NCBI RefSeq assembly: GCF_000025885.1
Contig: NC_014011.1
Span: forward strand, 682,001-746,000
From: Aminobacterium colombiense DSM 12261
GTDB lineage: Bacteria; Synergistota; Synergistia; Synergistales; Aminobacteriaceae
Direction of reading: 5' to 3'
DNA length: 64,000 nt
A program made the translations under genes and the position numbers. The notes beneath the pieces were generated by a model. That model was not told the origin of the DNA, ran no database searches, and worked only from the letters and a program-made list of their open reading frames with translations. Positions 43,733-52,643 of the stretch are shown here, one piece after another. How positions within the stretch are numbered: the stretch's first letter is position 1; every line of letters starts with the position of its first letter.

Positions 43733-46131
43733 TGTCCTGGAATTGGCTTAATGGCCTTGTATCTATTCCCGCGTCTCTTGAAGAGGTTGCGGAAAAACTT
43801 ACTCTCACTGGTTGCGAAGTAGAGGCAATAACTCGTCCATGCGAAAGGTTATCAGGTGTGCGGGTTGCCCAGGTTATTGCTCTCGAACCGCATTCTCGTA
43901 AAAATTCCCTTCGAGTAGCCTCTCTCAATTATGGGGAGGGGGCAGCAGTCTGTGTCACAGCTGCTACCAATTTAAAAATTGGAGATCTTGTACCTTATGG
44001 GCCTTCAGGTGCCGTACTTGCTGATGGAACAGTGCTTGGAGAAAGGGATTTTGATGGTGTGGTGAGCCAGGGGATGATGCTTTCGGCTGATGAAATTGGT
44101 CTCCCTGATATAGCTGATGAATCTGGCATTTTACGCCTACCTTCGGATGCTCCTGTCGGAAAAGACGTAAAGAAATATCTACGCCTGGACGATGCGGTTC
44201 TTGATATCTCTATTACACCGAATAGAGGGGATTTGTTGAGTGCTCTTGGCATCGCCAGGGAAGTGTACGCTCTTTTCCCAGATGTTGTAGGCAGGAAAAA
44301 CTTTAAGAATCGTTCAAATGAAGGTATGGAGTGGCCTGTTAATTTCCGCTCTATATCTTTGGAGGACGAAGGTTGTCGGTGTTATCTGTTGGGACTTGCT
44401 ACAGATGTCAAGATCGAACCATCTCCATTGCCTATACGCATATTACTATCTCTTATGGGTATGCGCCCCATATCCAATATAGTCGATGCTACCAACCTGA
44501 CCATGCTTTTAATGGGTCAGCCTCTCCATGCCTTTGATCTAGACCGTTTACCAGAGAACGAAATTACAGTTCGCTCTGCCACGCCAGAAGAAAAGATCAT
44601 TACTCTTGACGGCAAAGAAAGAGTCCTTGATCCCCTTGATATTCTCATTACAAGTGGAGGATCAGCCATTGGTATTGCTGGAGTTATGGGAGGGGAGAAT
44701 ACTGAAATTTGTGAAACGACTCGCAATGTTGTCATAGAAAGCGCTAATTTTGATGCAATAAGGGTTAGCCGCACTTCTCGCCGCCTTGGGCTTAATAGTG
44801 AAGCGGCTTTCAGGTACTCAAGGGGAGTAGATCCAGAACTCGTATACCCAGCTATGGCCTATGTTATTTCTCTACTGAAGAAGTGGGGCGCCGCTACCAC
44901 GGAATGGGAAGTCCTTGAAGCAACAACAGGATCCATCAGCGGCCGTGAAGTAGTATTGACCCGGGAAAAACTCAATAAACTATTGTTATGGGATGATCTT
45001 CAAGAGTCTTCTCAAATTCTTGGGCGTCTTGGTATCAGAGAGGTGTCAAAAGAAAAAGAGAACATGCGTATTTTTAAAATCCCTTCTTACAGGCCAGATA
45101 TCTCAATAGAGGAAGATCTTATCGAAGAAGTGGCCAGAATTCGGGGATATAACGATATGCCAAGTCGTCTCCCTCAAAAGATGAGCCATCCAGGAGAAAG
45201 AGGGGCATGGACGGAACTCCAGGCAGGTCTGCGCCAAATAGCGTTGGCAAGAGGATACATTGAGGTTGTAACATACTCTTTCCTGTCACCGTCTTATATA
45301 AAACTTCTTCGGTTGCCGGAAGATGATGAAAGGGCACACCCCTTTGTCTTATCCAATCCTCTTAGCGCAGACCTTTCGGCAATGCGGACATTGATGCTTC
45401 CAGGCCTGATTAACGCTCTTGCTTCTTCACTCCGATCCGGGTGGAGAGAGGCTGTTCGCCTATTTGAACTGGGCAGGGTATTCCTGCGGGATTCAGAATC
45501 AGACGCGGGGAAAAAAGAAGTAGAGAGGTTAGCAGGGCTTATCTACCCAGGCCGTGACATACGTAATGTTTATAAAGAATGTCTAGTAGAAGATTTTATG
45601 TCTGTCAAAAGCGATGTAGAAGCTTTTCTTCAGAGCAGGGGCGTAAATTACATCTTAAGGTTGGGGGCAGAACCCTTCGGACACGGGGGACAAACAGCTG
45701 AGATATGTATTGGCAATGAAAAAGTTGGCTACATTGCCCGGCTTAAACCATCCCTTGAAAAAGAACTGGACATGGGGTCCCCTATATATGCTTTTGAGAT
45801 ATCCCTTGATCCACTTATTGAGGATGTCCATCCTTTGTTCTGCGAAAATCCGCCATATCCTGCTGTCCACCGGGATATATCTCTTTTAGTGCCTGAAAAT
45901 AAAGAAGGAAAGACAGTAGAAGATGAAATTCGTTCAGCAGCAGGTTCTTTGCTTTGGAACCTTCGTCTTTTCGATGTGTATAAGGGCCATGGCGTTCCGG
46001 AAGGATCGCGCAGCCTGGCTTTCTCCCTTGCCTATAGGGATATGAAACGCACGCTTAGCGATGAAGAAGTTGATGCAGTGCATAATAGAGTAAGGGAAGA
46101 AATGGCGTCAAAAGGGTATACTCTTCGCTAA
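43726..46131 (+). CDS. pheT: Phenylalanyl-tRNA synthetase beta subunit
   Basis: Beta subunit with tRNA recognition and editing functions, 801 residues. The ATG at 43726 gives MLVSWNWLNGLVS; GTG 43717 is an alternative. Order: tRNA-binding EMAP-like domain (about 35-150), B3/B4 editing domain (about 205-380), B5 domain, catalytic-like core with YSFLSP near 530, and a C-terminal ferredoxin-fold anticodon domain (about 705-801). It overlaps pheS by seven bases. Confidence 0.96.
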   Translation: MLVSWNWLNGLVSIPASLEEVAEKLTLTGCEVEAITRPCERLSGVRVAQVIALEPHSRKNSLRVASLNYGEGAAVCVTAATNLKIGDLVPYGPSGAVLADGTVLGERDFDGVVSQGMMLSADEIGLPDIADESGILRLPSDAPVGKDVKKYLRLDDAVLDISITPNRGDLLSALGIAREVYALFPDVVGRKNFKNRSNEGMEWPVNFRSISLEDEGCRCYLLGLATDVKIEPSPLPIRILLSLMGMRPISNIVDATNLTMLLMGQPLHAFDLDRLPENEITVRSATPEEKIITLDGKERVLDPLDILITSGGSAIGIAGVMGGENTEICETTRNVVIESANFDAIRVSRTSRRLGLNSEAAFRYSRGVDPELVYPAMAYVISLLKKWGAATTEWEVLEATTGSISGREVVLTREKLNKLLLWDDLQESSQILGRLGIREVSKEKENMRIFKIPSYRPDISIEEDLIEEVARIRGYNDMPSRLPQKMSHPGERGAWTELQAGLRQIALARGYIEVVTYSFLSPSYIKLLRLPEDDERAHPFVLSNPLSADLSAMRTLMLPGLINALASSLRSGWREAVRLFELGRVFLRDSESDAGKKEVERLAGLIYPGRDIRNVYKECLVEDFMSVKSDVEAFLQSRGVNYILRLGAEPFGHGGQTAEICIGNEKVGYIARLKPSLEKELDMGSPIYAFEISLDPLIEDVHPLFCENPPYPAVHRDISLLVPENKEGKTVEDEIRSAAGSLLWNLRLFDVYKGHGVPEGSRSLAFSLAYRDMKRTLSDEEVDAVHNRVREEMASKGYTLR

Positions 46132-46161
46132 ATGATGAGTTCAGGAACGGAGGCACTGGCT

Positions 46162-46461
46162 ATGATAACTCTGAATTCTATCGAACAACTGGCTAATCGT
46201 TTAGCAGAATTGCTAACAAAGTTAAAAGATGAAAACGAGCAGTTAAAAAAAGAAGCTCACTCTCTCAGGCAAAAAGTGTCAGAAAAAGATCTGGAGCATA
46301 TACGAGAAATGAAAGAGCTTCAGCGAACAATAGAAAGACTTGAGCGAGAGAGAATGATGTTGCAAAAAGAAAAGGCTCAGCTAGACAATCAGATGAAGAG
46401 CGTTTACGATAAACTGAATGCCTTGTTACCAGAACAATCAGAACAAGGTCATAATTCCTAA
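46162..46461 (+). CDS. ZapB-like coiled-coil protein
   Basis: A 99-residue, almost entirely helical coiled-coil protein (heptads of Leu with Glu/Lys-rich faces from about residue 5 to 90), without recognisable catalytic residues. The ATG at 46162 follows GGAGG (46149-46153) by eight bases; an earlier ATG at 46132 has no ribosome site. It lies directly before zapA. Together with its length and coiled coil, this suggests a ZapB-like Z-ring-associated role, inferred by context only. Confidence 0.6.
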   Translation: MITLNSIEQLANRLAELLTKLKDENEQLKKEAHSLRQKVSEKDLEHIREMKELQRTIERLERERMMLQKEKAQLDNQMKSVYDKLNALLPEQSEQGHNS

Positions 46462-46478
46462 CAGAGGAGCTGAATGCT

Positions 46479-46736
46479 TTGTCTATCCCTGTGCGGGATG
46501 TAACGCTCAAGCTCGGTAAAAAGGAATACCACTTGAAAACAACATTGAACGAGGAATCATATGGGCGAGTTGTTTCATTGTTGAAAGAGTCTGCTGATAA
46601 GATTGGCAAAGAGACTGGCCAGGAGCATCTTTTGCTTCTGGTAAGTCTCCATCTTGCCTATTGTCTTGACCACGCCAATGAGACTTTTGAAGATATTATT
46701 CAAAAATATTCTCCAGGGGAAAATTCCAGACCATGA
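46479..46736 (+). CDS. zapA: Cell division protein ZapA
   Basis: An 85-residue FtsZ-crosslinking protein. The opening VTLKLGKKEYHLKTTLNEESYGRV splits into the ZapA beta hairpin and first helix; a long C-terminal helix with HLAYCLDHANE follows. The start is TTG at 46479, with AGAGGAG upstream; an ATG at 46474 is out of frame. The stop overlaps cvpA by four bases. Position between pheT and cvpA-mutS2 is common in Firmicutes-type genomes. Confidence 0.85.
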   Translation: MSIPVRDVTLKLGKKEYHLKTTLNEESYGRVVSLLKESADKIGKETGQEHLLLLVSLHLAYCLDHANETFEDIIQKYSPGENSRP

Positions 46737-47245
46737 CTCTGGCGTTAGGTATTGATATTTCAATTGTTTTTGTATTGATCTTTCTCTCTTTACGTGGGCT
46801 CTTCCGGGGGCTTACAGGTGAGTTGTTTTCTCTTGGTGGAGTAATTGGGGGGGCTTTTCTTGCATGGCATTTAGGCCCTGCCCTTTCCAGCTGGTATTTA
46901 GAGAAATGGGCCGGTAACCCTTCGATTGTTCTTGTCATTTCAATGGCCCTGCTGTTTATTCTTGTTGTTGTCATTGCGACCCTTGCATGCCGTATGGTTC
47001 AGATTTTTTTAAGATGGTCTGCCTTATCCTTCATTGATAGGATTCTTGGGGGGATGGCTGGAGCTCTGAAGGGAGTTTTCCTTGTCCTTTTCCTCTATGC
47101 AGTATTGATGGCGTTTTCCTCTTTTATATCTCCTCAGTGGTTTAAGGAGAGCATTGCTATGAAACTAGCTTCTCAGGCATGGCCGTATGTCAATACATTT
47201 CTTTATTCTGCGGAAGGGGATAACCTATCCCATGAAAGTACGTAA
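46733..47245 (+). CDS. cvpA: CvpA-family membrane protein
   Basis: A 170-residue inner-membrane protein with four hydrophobic helices and the CvpA signature GLFRGLTGELFSLGG near residue 22. Function is unsettled; family members affect purine-related growth, colicin V export and envelope integrity. The gene overlaps zapA by four bases and mutS2 by 14, so the block zapA-cvpA-mutS2 is coupled. Confidence 0.85.
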   Translation: MTLALGIDISIVFVLIFLSLRGLFRGLTGELFSLGGVIGGAFLAWHLGPALSSWYLEKWAGNPSIVLVISMALLFILVVVIATLACRMVQIFLRWSALSFIDRILGGMAGALKGVFLVLFLYAVLMAFSSFISPQWFKESIAMKLASQAWPYVNTFLYSAEGDNLSHEST

Positions 47246-49583
47246 GGAAGTTTGGAATCTCCTTGAAATCGATAAAATTCTTTCTATCTTTGCTAAATCA
47301 CTACGCAGCGATCTTGGCTTATCAGTTCTCACAGCTATAACTCCCTGTGAAACAATAGACACCCTTCGCAACCGCCAGAACCTCCTGATTGCTTATCGTG
47401 ATTATGTTGATCGTTATGGAGATTTTCCTTGGAATCAGAATGTAAGCAGTGTTGCGGAAGAAATACATGCTGCTCGAAAAACTGCACTCTTGACAGGTCA
47501 GGAGCTAGTTGCTGTCCGCATGCTTCTGTTGCTTGCGACCAGAATCAAAGATGTTTTAAACCAAGTGAAAGATGAGTTCGCTCCTTTTGCAGGCGTGCTT
47601 AAGAAAATACGAGATTTCAAATACGAGATTGAATCACTTGCCGTCTTGGATGAAGATGGAAACCTTTTTGATTCTGCTACTCCGACTTTGTTGCGAATTA
47701 GAAAAAGTGAAGAGGCAGTTCGTCAATCAATTCGATTAAGGGCACAGGCCCTTTTCGCTAATTCCCGAATAAATAATATGTTGCAGGAACGTTTGCTCAC
47801 TTTTAGACAGAATAGATTTACTGTTCTTGTCCGGCAAGAATTCGCATCTCGTTTCCCCGGCACGTTTATCGACCGCTCTGGTTCCGGTAACTCTGTTTAC
47901 ATGGAACCTCGAAGTCTTGCAGAGCTTAATAGCCGCCTTGTACTTCTTATACAGGATGAAGAAGAGGAAAAGAGGAGAATATTATCAGAACTCACTCAAA
48001 TGATTCTTGGGAGAGAAAAAGCAATAGTCGACGCAGAAGGTGTTCTAGGTCAGATAGATATACTCTATGCTCTTACTGACGTTATGGGAAAATATGGATG
48101 GACTCTTCCGGAACTCTCAAAAAAGCCTTTTTTTGTCTTTTATGATCTACTTCACCCACTCTTGGGTGAAAAGGGAATCCCTCTTACAATTGAATGCGGG
48201 AGAAGCTTCCATGTCCTTGTTGTTACTGGGCCAAATACTGGTGGTAAAACAGTAGCCCTTAAAACTGTTGGTATGGGCATAATCCTTGCGTGGTGCGGTT
48301 TTCCCCTTCCAGCAAAGGAAGGAACTGTAGTTGGTAATCTTGACAACGTATTTGCAGACATAGGGGACGAACAGAGTATTGAGCAGAATCTTTCTACATT
48401 TAGCGCTCATCTTAAAAACATTATCCATATTCTTTCAGAAGCAACGCGATCTTCTCTTGTTCTTCTCGATGAACTTGGGGCTGGGACCGACCCTCAGGAA
48501 GGAGCGGCATTAGGAATAGCTCTCATAGACACTTTACGGGAAAAGAAAAGCATTACTTTAGCGACGACCCACCATAATCCTATTAAAAGCTACGCTTTAA
48601 CTACTCCCCATGTGGAAACAGCGAGCATGGAATTTAACGTAGAGACCCTGGCGCCTACGTATCATCTTCTCATGGGCATCCCGGGGCGAAGTAATGCCAT
48701 TTATATTGCAGAGCGTTACGGCATGCCGTCAGAAGTGCTTCAGAAGGCCAGGGCGACCCTTAAAGAGCAGGAAATATCCATGGAGGAAGTCATTGCAGAT
48801 CTTCATGAGAGGAAGGCTCTGCTAAACCATGAGTGGGAAAAAATGGAAGAGCAACGTCAAAAGGCCGACCTTTTGAGCAAGGAGTATTCTGAAAAAATGA
48901 AGGCGCTTGAAGAACAAAGAGAGAAAATAATAGCCAAAGCAGAACAACAGGCTGCAACTGTTCTTGCATCAGCAGAAGAAGAGTCAAGGCGGATGATACG
49001 TGACCTGGACGAAGCAGCCAGGTCTGTGGTTCAAAGGAATTTACATGGGAAAAGAGAGAACATACGGGAAAAAAGAAAAGAACTTGAGCAAAAAGAGGAA
49101 AAGAGATTCATTAAAAAAATGAAGGATGAAAAACGCAATTTAGAAATAGGTGATGCTGTTTCAATTGCGGGGACCTCTATAACAGGCACTATACTGGCTC
49201 TGAAAGGAAATAAAGCAGAAGTGCAGGCAGGTGCTGCACGTATGGATGTTCCCTTGATCTCTTTGACACCAACGTCAAAAAAGGTCAGAGACGCCTTGCC
49301 GGAAAGCCCAGCCATGAGCGCAACTAAGCCTCAGGGCGTGCCCCTTTCCTTGATGATCAGGGGGATGACAGTAGACGAAGCCATGCCTCTGGTAGAGCAA
49401 TATCTTGACAGAGCAATGCGCGCAGGATATCTGAGTGTAGAAATTATACATGGCCGAGGAGAAGGCATTCTCCGTCGGGAAGTTCACCAATTTTGTGCAC
49501 ATCTAAGTTATGTTGAAAGCTATCGTCTTGGCGGCCCCGGCGAGGGCGGGCATGGGGTGACAATTGTAACTTTTAAAAAGTAA
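47232..49583 (+). CDS. mutS2: Endonuclease MutS2
   Basis: MutS paralogue that acts against recombination intermediates or in ribosome rescue, not in mismatch repair. The ATG at 47232 gives 783 residues. Domains: clamp/lever (about 1-290), ATPase with Walker A GPNTGGKTVALK (about 333-344) and Walker B LDELGAGTDP (about 414-423), a long coiled coil (about 515-640) and a C-terminal Smr nuclease domain (about 705-783) with HGRGEGILR. No mismatch-binding domain is present, as expected for the family. Confidence 0.95.
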   Translation: MKVRKEVWNLLEIDKILSIFAKSLRSDLGLSVLTAITPCETIDTLRNRQNLLIAYRDYVDRYGDFPWNQNVSSVAEEIHAARKTALLTGQELVAVRMLLLLATRIKDVLNQVKDEFAPFAGVLKKIRDFKYEIESLAVLDEDGNLFDSATPTLLRIRKSEEAVRQSIRLRAQALFANSRINNMLQERLLTFRQNRFTVLVRQEFASRFPGTFIDRSGSGNSVYMEPRSLAELNSRLVLLIQDEEEEKRRILSELTQMILGREKAIVDAEGVLGQIDILYALTDVMGKYGWTLPELSKKPFFVFYDLLHPLLGEKGIPLTIECGRSFHVLVVTGPNTGGKTVALKTVGMGIILAWCGFPLPAKEGTVVGNLDNVFADIGDEQSIEQNLSTFSAHLKNIIHILSEATRSSLVLLDELGAGTDPQEGAALGIALIDTLREKKSITLATTHHNPIKSYALTTPHVETASMEFNVETLAPTYHLLMGIPGRSNAIYIAERYGMPSEVLQKARATLKEQEISMEEVIADLHERKALLNHEWEKMEEQRQKADLLSKEYSEKMKALEEQREKIIAKAEQQAATVLASAEEESRRMIRDLDEAARSVVQRNLHGKRENIREKRKELEQKEEKRFIKKMKDEKRNLEIGDAVSIAGTSITGTILALKGNKAEVQAGAARMDVPLISLTPTSKKVRDALPESPAMSATKPQGVPLSLMIRGMTVDEAMPLVEQYLDRAMRAGYLSVEIIHGRGEGILRREVHQFCAHLSYVESYRLGGPGEGGHGVTIVTFKK

Positions 49584-49648
49584 TAATGTTCAGACTTACT
49601 CAGTTGCAGTAAATCCTGGCACGTGGTAATATTTTCGACGTTCATTAG

Positions 49649-49724
<76 letters not shown>

Positions 49725-49737
49725 TTTAATAAAATAG

Positions 49738-49766
49738 CCGGGTCGCTTAAGCGGGCCGGTTTTTTT
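49738..49766 (+). terminator. Terminator after tRNA-Arg
   Basis: CCGGGTCGC (49738-49746) pairs with GCGGGCCGG (49751-49759), with one mismatch and one G-U pair, loop TTAA, followed by seven T. Confidence 0.85.
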
Positions 49767-50100
49767 ATTATGTTCTTATGTATAGCCTGTATAGCAGCAA
49801 CTTGAGCTACTTGCCCTTATTTCACAATCCTGTCACGAAGTGCCACTTTCATTGCTTCTTCCATGGGTAAGAAAAGCCCCCCTTTTTTAAATTATAAAAT
49901 AACAGATGACTTTTTGCCCGGTGTGCCATCAACGTTGACACTTCAGGTATCCATGCCTATACTTTGTATTAAATTAATGGGATAGTGTCCCGCGAGATGG
50001 TACGCCATTAGTATTATTGGCCTTATTTTAAGTTTATGAGTGTTGGGTGGCAGATATGAATCCGCTAATTTCTATGCGAACACAATAAATACTTTTCAAA
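49767..50100. other. Gene-free stretch between tRNA-Arg terminator and the ACTATA repeat
   Basis: About 330 bases, AT-rich, with no plausible ribosome-site-backed frame on either strand. A short minus-strand frame near 49800-49860 is too small to support. A TTGACA at 49935-49940 could be a -35 but has no good -10 at the right distance. It lies in the proposed island. Confidence 0.5.
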
Positions 50101-50142
50101 ACTATAACTATAACTATAACTATAACTATAACTATAAATATA
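50101..50142 (+). repeat. Hexanucleotide tandem repeat ACTATA upstream of ftcD
   Basis: Six perfect copies of ACTATA (50101-50136), followed by one degenerate copy AATATA. It ends 20 bases before the ftcD start. Each unit contains a TATA-like stretch. Copy-number change by slippage would alter the distance to the promoter or ribosome site, a known route to phase-variable expression. Confidence 0.9.
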
Positions 50143-50162
50143 AAGATTGTAGGAGGTATGTT

Positions 50163-51086
50163 ATGACAACGCAATTGATTGAGTGTGTCCCTAATTTTAG
50201 TGAGGGTCGCCGCAAGGATGTTATCGAGGCAATCGTTGATTCTTTTCGCGGTAAGAGAGGACTCTATCTTCTGGACTACAGAGCTGACGAAGATCACAAC
50301 CGCCTTGTTATCAGTCTTGTGGGCGAACCGGCTCCGATCCAAGAATCCCTTATCGAAGCAACAAAAACTGCACTGAAACATATTGACATGAATTTACATC
50401 ATGGAGGGCATCCTCGCATTGGCGCAGTTGATGTCATTCCTTTTACTCCGCTTAAAGGTATCACTATGAAAGAGTGCGTCGACTTGGCACACTCTTTTGG
50501 TGAGTGCTATTTTAAAAATACAGGTATTCCTGTTTACTTTTACGAAGATGCGGCAAAGATGCCTGCAAGAAAGAAATTGGAAGTTGTCCGAAAGGGGCAG
50601 TACGAGGTTCTTAAGGATGAGGCAAAGAATAATCCAGATCGTTATCCTGATATTGGTGGGCCAGGGCTTCATCCCACAGCTGGAGGAACGGCAGTGGGAA
50701 CAAGAAAACTTCTTGTTGCCTTTAACGTTAACCTTAAGACAGAAGATGTTGAGATAGCAAAGAAGATCGCAAACACTGTTCGTGCGTCTTCAGGTGGCTT
50801 CTGTCATGTTAAAGGCATTGGCCTTGCACTTGAAGAGCGTGGAATTACACAAGTCAGTATGAATTTGGTTGACTACGAGGCAAACTCTCTTTACAGGGTA
50901 CTCGAAACAATTCGTATGGAAGCAAAGCGTTGGGGTGTGTCGGTTCTCGAGACAGAAATCTATGGTATGATTCCAGCCAAGGCTCTTATTGATAGTGCAG
51001 CTTATTACTTACAAATTGCAGACTTCGACCCCTCACAGGTCCTTGAGCTCCGGCTTCTTGAGCTTATGGGAAAAAATGGCGAATAA
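50163..51086 (+). CDS. ftcD: Glutamate formimidoyltransferase FtcD (transferase part only)
   Basis: Transfers the formimino group of formiminoglutamate, a histidine breakdown product, to tetrahydrofolate. The ATG at 50163 follows AGGAGGT and gives 307 residues; the frame runs further upstream through the hexamer repeat as Asn-Tyr pairs and is not native. Family motifs: ECVPNFSEGR at 7-16 and the catalytic His in HHGGHPRIGAVD (79-90). The cyclodeaminase domain of the mammalian enzyme is absent. The gene lies in the proposed tRNA-Arg island. No other hut enzyme gene is in the window. Confidence 0.92.
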   Translation: MTTQLIECVPNFSEGRRKDVIEAIVDSFRGKRGLYLLDYRADEDHNRLVISLVGEPAPIQESLIEATKTALKHIDMNLHHGGHPRIGAVDVIPFTPLKGITMKECVDLAHSFGECYFKNTGIPVYFYEDAAKMPARKKLEVVRKGQYEVLKDEAKNNPDRYPDIGGPGLHPTAGGTAVGTRKLLVAFNVNLKTEDVEIAKKIANTVRASSGGFCHVKGIGLALEERGITQVSMNLVDYEANSLYRVLETIRMEAKRWGVSVLETEIYGMIPAKALIDSAAYYLQIADFDPSQVLELRLLELMGKNGE

Positions 51087-51147
51087 TAATTAGGAGAAAG
51101 CTTCATGGACAACGATTACATATTTGCAATAAAAAGAAGGAGCCCTC

Positions 51148-51927
51148 ATGGCGCGCGAAGAATATTTTAACAGGTCTCTTTTGCGGGCACTTTTGATAGT
51201 TGAAGCCCTTGGTAAAGAAAAAACTCCCCTTGGAATAGGTGAGATTAGTAGATTGACAGGGTTAAGCAAAAGTACAACCCATCGGTTAGTTTTGACATTA
51301 GAGAGCAGAGGGTGGTTAAAACGATTGCCTGATAACGACAAGTATTGCTTGGGAATGAAGCTTGTCACCCTCTCATGGATAGCGCGCGAGGAGTTTGCTT
51401 CATGTCGGGAAGTTCACCCTTTTTTATGCAAGCTAGCCGATATTACTAAAGAAACGGTATTGCTTAACGTGTGGAATAATAACGAAGTTATTTGTGTCGA
51501 CAAAATTGAAGCATCTCAGCAAATTAGCGTCACACCGAAGTTGAATCAATCTTTCCCCATTCATGCGGGAGCATCTGGCTTTGCGGTTCTTACTACAATG
51601 CCTTTTCAAATGGTTGCGCAAATATTTAATACACGTAAATTTGAAACTTATACAGCACGCACGTTGATTGATCCGCAAAAACTTCTAAGGAAATACGCTG
51701 AAGCAAAAGAAAAGGGCTATGTCATAAGCTTTGGGGAAAAGGATGATGGTGTTACTGGTATAGCAACCGGACTTTATTTTCCTCATGAACAGAACTATGC
51801 GAGCATTTCTGTAGTTTTACCAGACTCACGTGCCACAGAAGATGTTAACGAGAAAATTATTTCTGCTGTTTTGGACATAAAAGAAGAGATCAATCTACAT
51901 TTTAATTTTGCGACAAAGAGCATTTAG
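51148..51927 (+). CDS. IclR-family transcriptional regulator
   Basis: A 259-residue regulator. The N-terminal winged helix (about 8-72) has IGEISRLTGLSKSTTHRLV as the helix-turn-helix; the C-terminal effector domain (about 85-255) has the ACT/GAF-like layout with PIHAGASGFAVL and KGYVISFGE. IclR proteins respond to small carboxylates. It follows ftcD by 61 bases with its own AAGAAGGAG site, so it may regulate ftcD or the remnant nitrilase gene after it. The effector is unknown. Confidence 0.88.
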   Translation: MAREEYFNRSLLRALLIVEALGKEKTPLGIGEISRLTGLSKSTTHRLVLTLESRGWLKRLPDNDKYCLGMKLVTLSWIAREEFASCREVHPFLCKLADITKETVLLNVWNNNEVICVDKIEASQQISVTPKLNQSFPIHAGASGFAVLTTMPFQMVAQIFNTRKFETYTARTLIDPQKLLRKYAEAKEKGYVISFGEKDDGVTGIATGLYFPHEQNYASISVVLPDSRATEDVNEKIISAVLDIKEEINLHFNFATKSI

Positions 51928-51945
51928 TAGGAGGCAGAACTTATT

Positions 51946-52272
51946 GTGGTTGTAGCAGCTTGGAGAAAAGGAGACAACCTCAAGGAATGGTAGGATGTGA
52001 ACATTGCATGTAGAGCTATTGATAACGTTGTTTTTGTGGCGGCAGTGAACAGGATAGGTCCCGCTAATGATGAGAGGGAGTTTCTTGGCAGGTCTGTCGT
52101 GATTGATCCCAAGGGGTATGTTGTTTCAGGTAAGGTAGATGAAAAAGAGAGAATAATATTTTCAGAGATAGACTTGAACGATGTAAGTGAATGTCGCTTT
52201 AATAATACAGTTTTGCTTGATCGTAATTTAAATGAATACTATATATTAAATAGATTGTGTGAGTCTTTATAA
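51946..52272 (+). pseudogene. Remnant of a carbon-nitrogen hydrolase (nitrilase-family) gene
   Basis: From GTG 51946 the frame reads VVVAAWRKGDNLKEW, then meets an in-frame TAG at 51991-51993, and continues through CRAIDNVVFVAAVNRIG, GRSVVIDPKGYVV and a C-terminal tail to 52272. This matches the C-terminal third of nitrilase-family proteins, with the conserved NRxG and SxxxDPxG blocks. The N-terminal part with the catalytic Glu, Lys and Cys is missing. Even if translated from 51997, it lacks an active site. A decayed gene in the proposed island. Confidence 0.75.
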
Positions 52273-52569
52273 ACAGATAGAGTAGGTGGCTCCTTTATTG
52301 CATCTTCAACCTGGTAGACAAAATAAGAGCCTCCAAGTTGAGTGTCTCAAACTACGATTTACGAAATTCAAGAATACGTCGTGACTTCAAGTTTTTTGGG
52401 GTAAATTAGTAGCCTTGATTTTTAATATGGCGTATGTTTTCTTTTTAAATTTTTCTATTTTAGCAGCGTAAAGAAAAGAAACATGTAATGTGATTTTTTA
52501 ATTTTTGACTATGATTCATATGAAGAAAGCCGTTAATCAGTGCTTTGAAAAAAACGAAGCTCTGAAAAT
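52273..52569. other. AT-rich gene-free stretch
   Basis: About 300 bases with no convincing frame, very AT-rich toward 52430-52560. No hairpin with a T tract and no promoter pair stand out. It separates the nitrilase remnant from the tRNA-derived repeat and looks like decayed island DNA. Confidence 0.5.
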
Positions 52570-52607
52570 AAAGGTCTGGGGTTCAAATCCTCGCAGGCAC
52601 ATCATTT
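52570..52607 (+). repeat. Partial copy of the tRNA-Arg 3' end (putative attachment site remnant)
   Basis: Thirty-four of 38 bases match the 3' part of tRNA-Arg at 49690-49727, covering the variable loop, T arm and acceptor 3' strand. Differences are in the T loop (TTCAAATCC for TTCGAATCC), one base of the T stem and two bases of the discriminator/CCA. The 5' half of the tRNA is absent. Consistent with an att site left at the far end of an integrated element. Confidence 0.8.
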
Positions 52608-52643
52608 TGTGACGTAAGCCGGATTGAAAAGGAAATGATTAGG

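Noticed and set aside
49800-49875. Short minus-strand frame ending MEEAMKVALRDRIVK
   Set aside because: Its composition looks protein-like, but the frame is closed by a stop about nine codons upstream and no homology can be claimed. It could be a tiny gene fragment in the island.
50101-50142. ACTATA array as a HutP binding site (UAG triplets on the antisense strand)
   Set aside because: The UAG triplets are on the strand opposite the ftcD transcript and have period 6, whereas the known HutP site has UAG triplets separated by four bases (period 7). Not supported.
50040-50162. Upstream extension of ftcD carrying an Asn-Tyr repeat
   Set aside because: The extension is the in-frame reading of the ACTATA array. 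A good AGGAGGT site precedes ATG 50163, where family homology begins.
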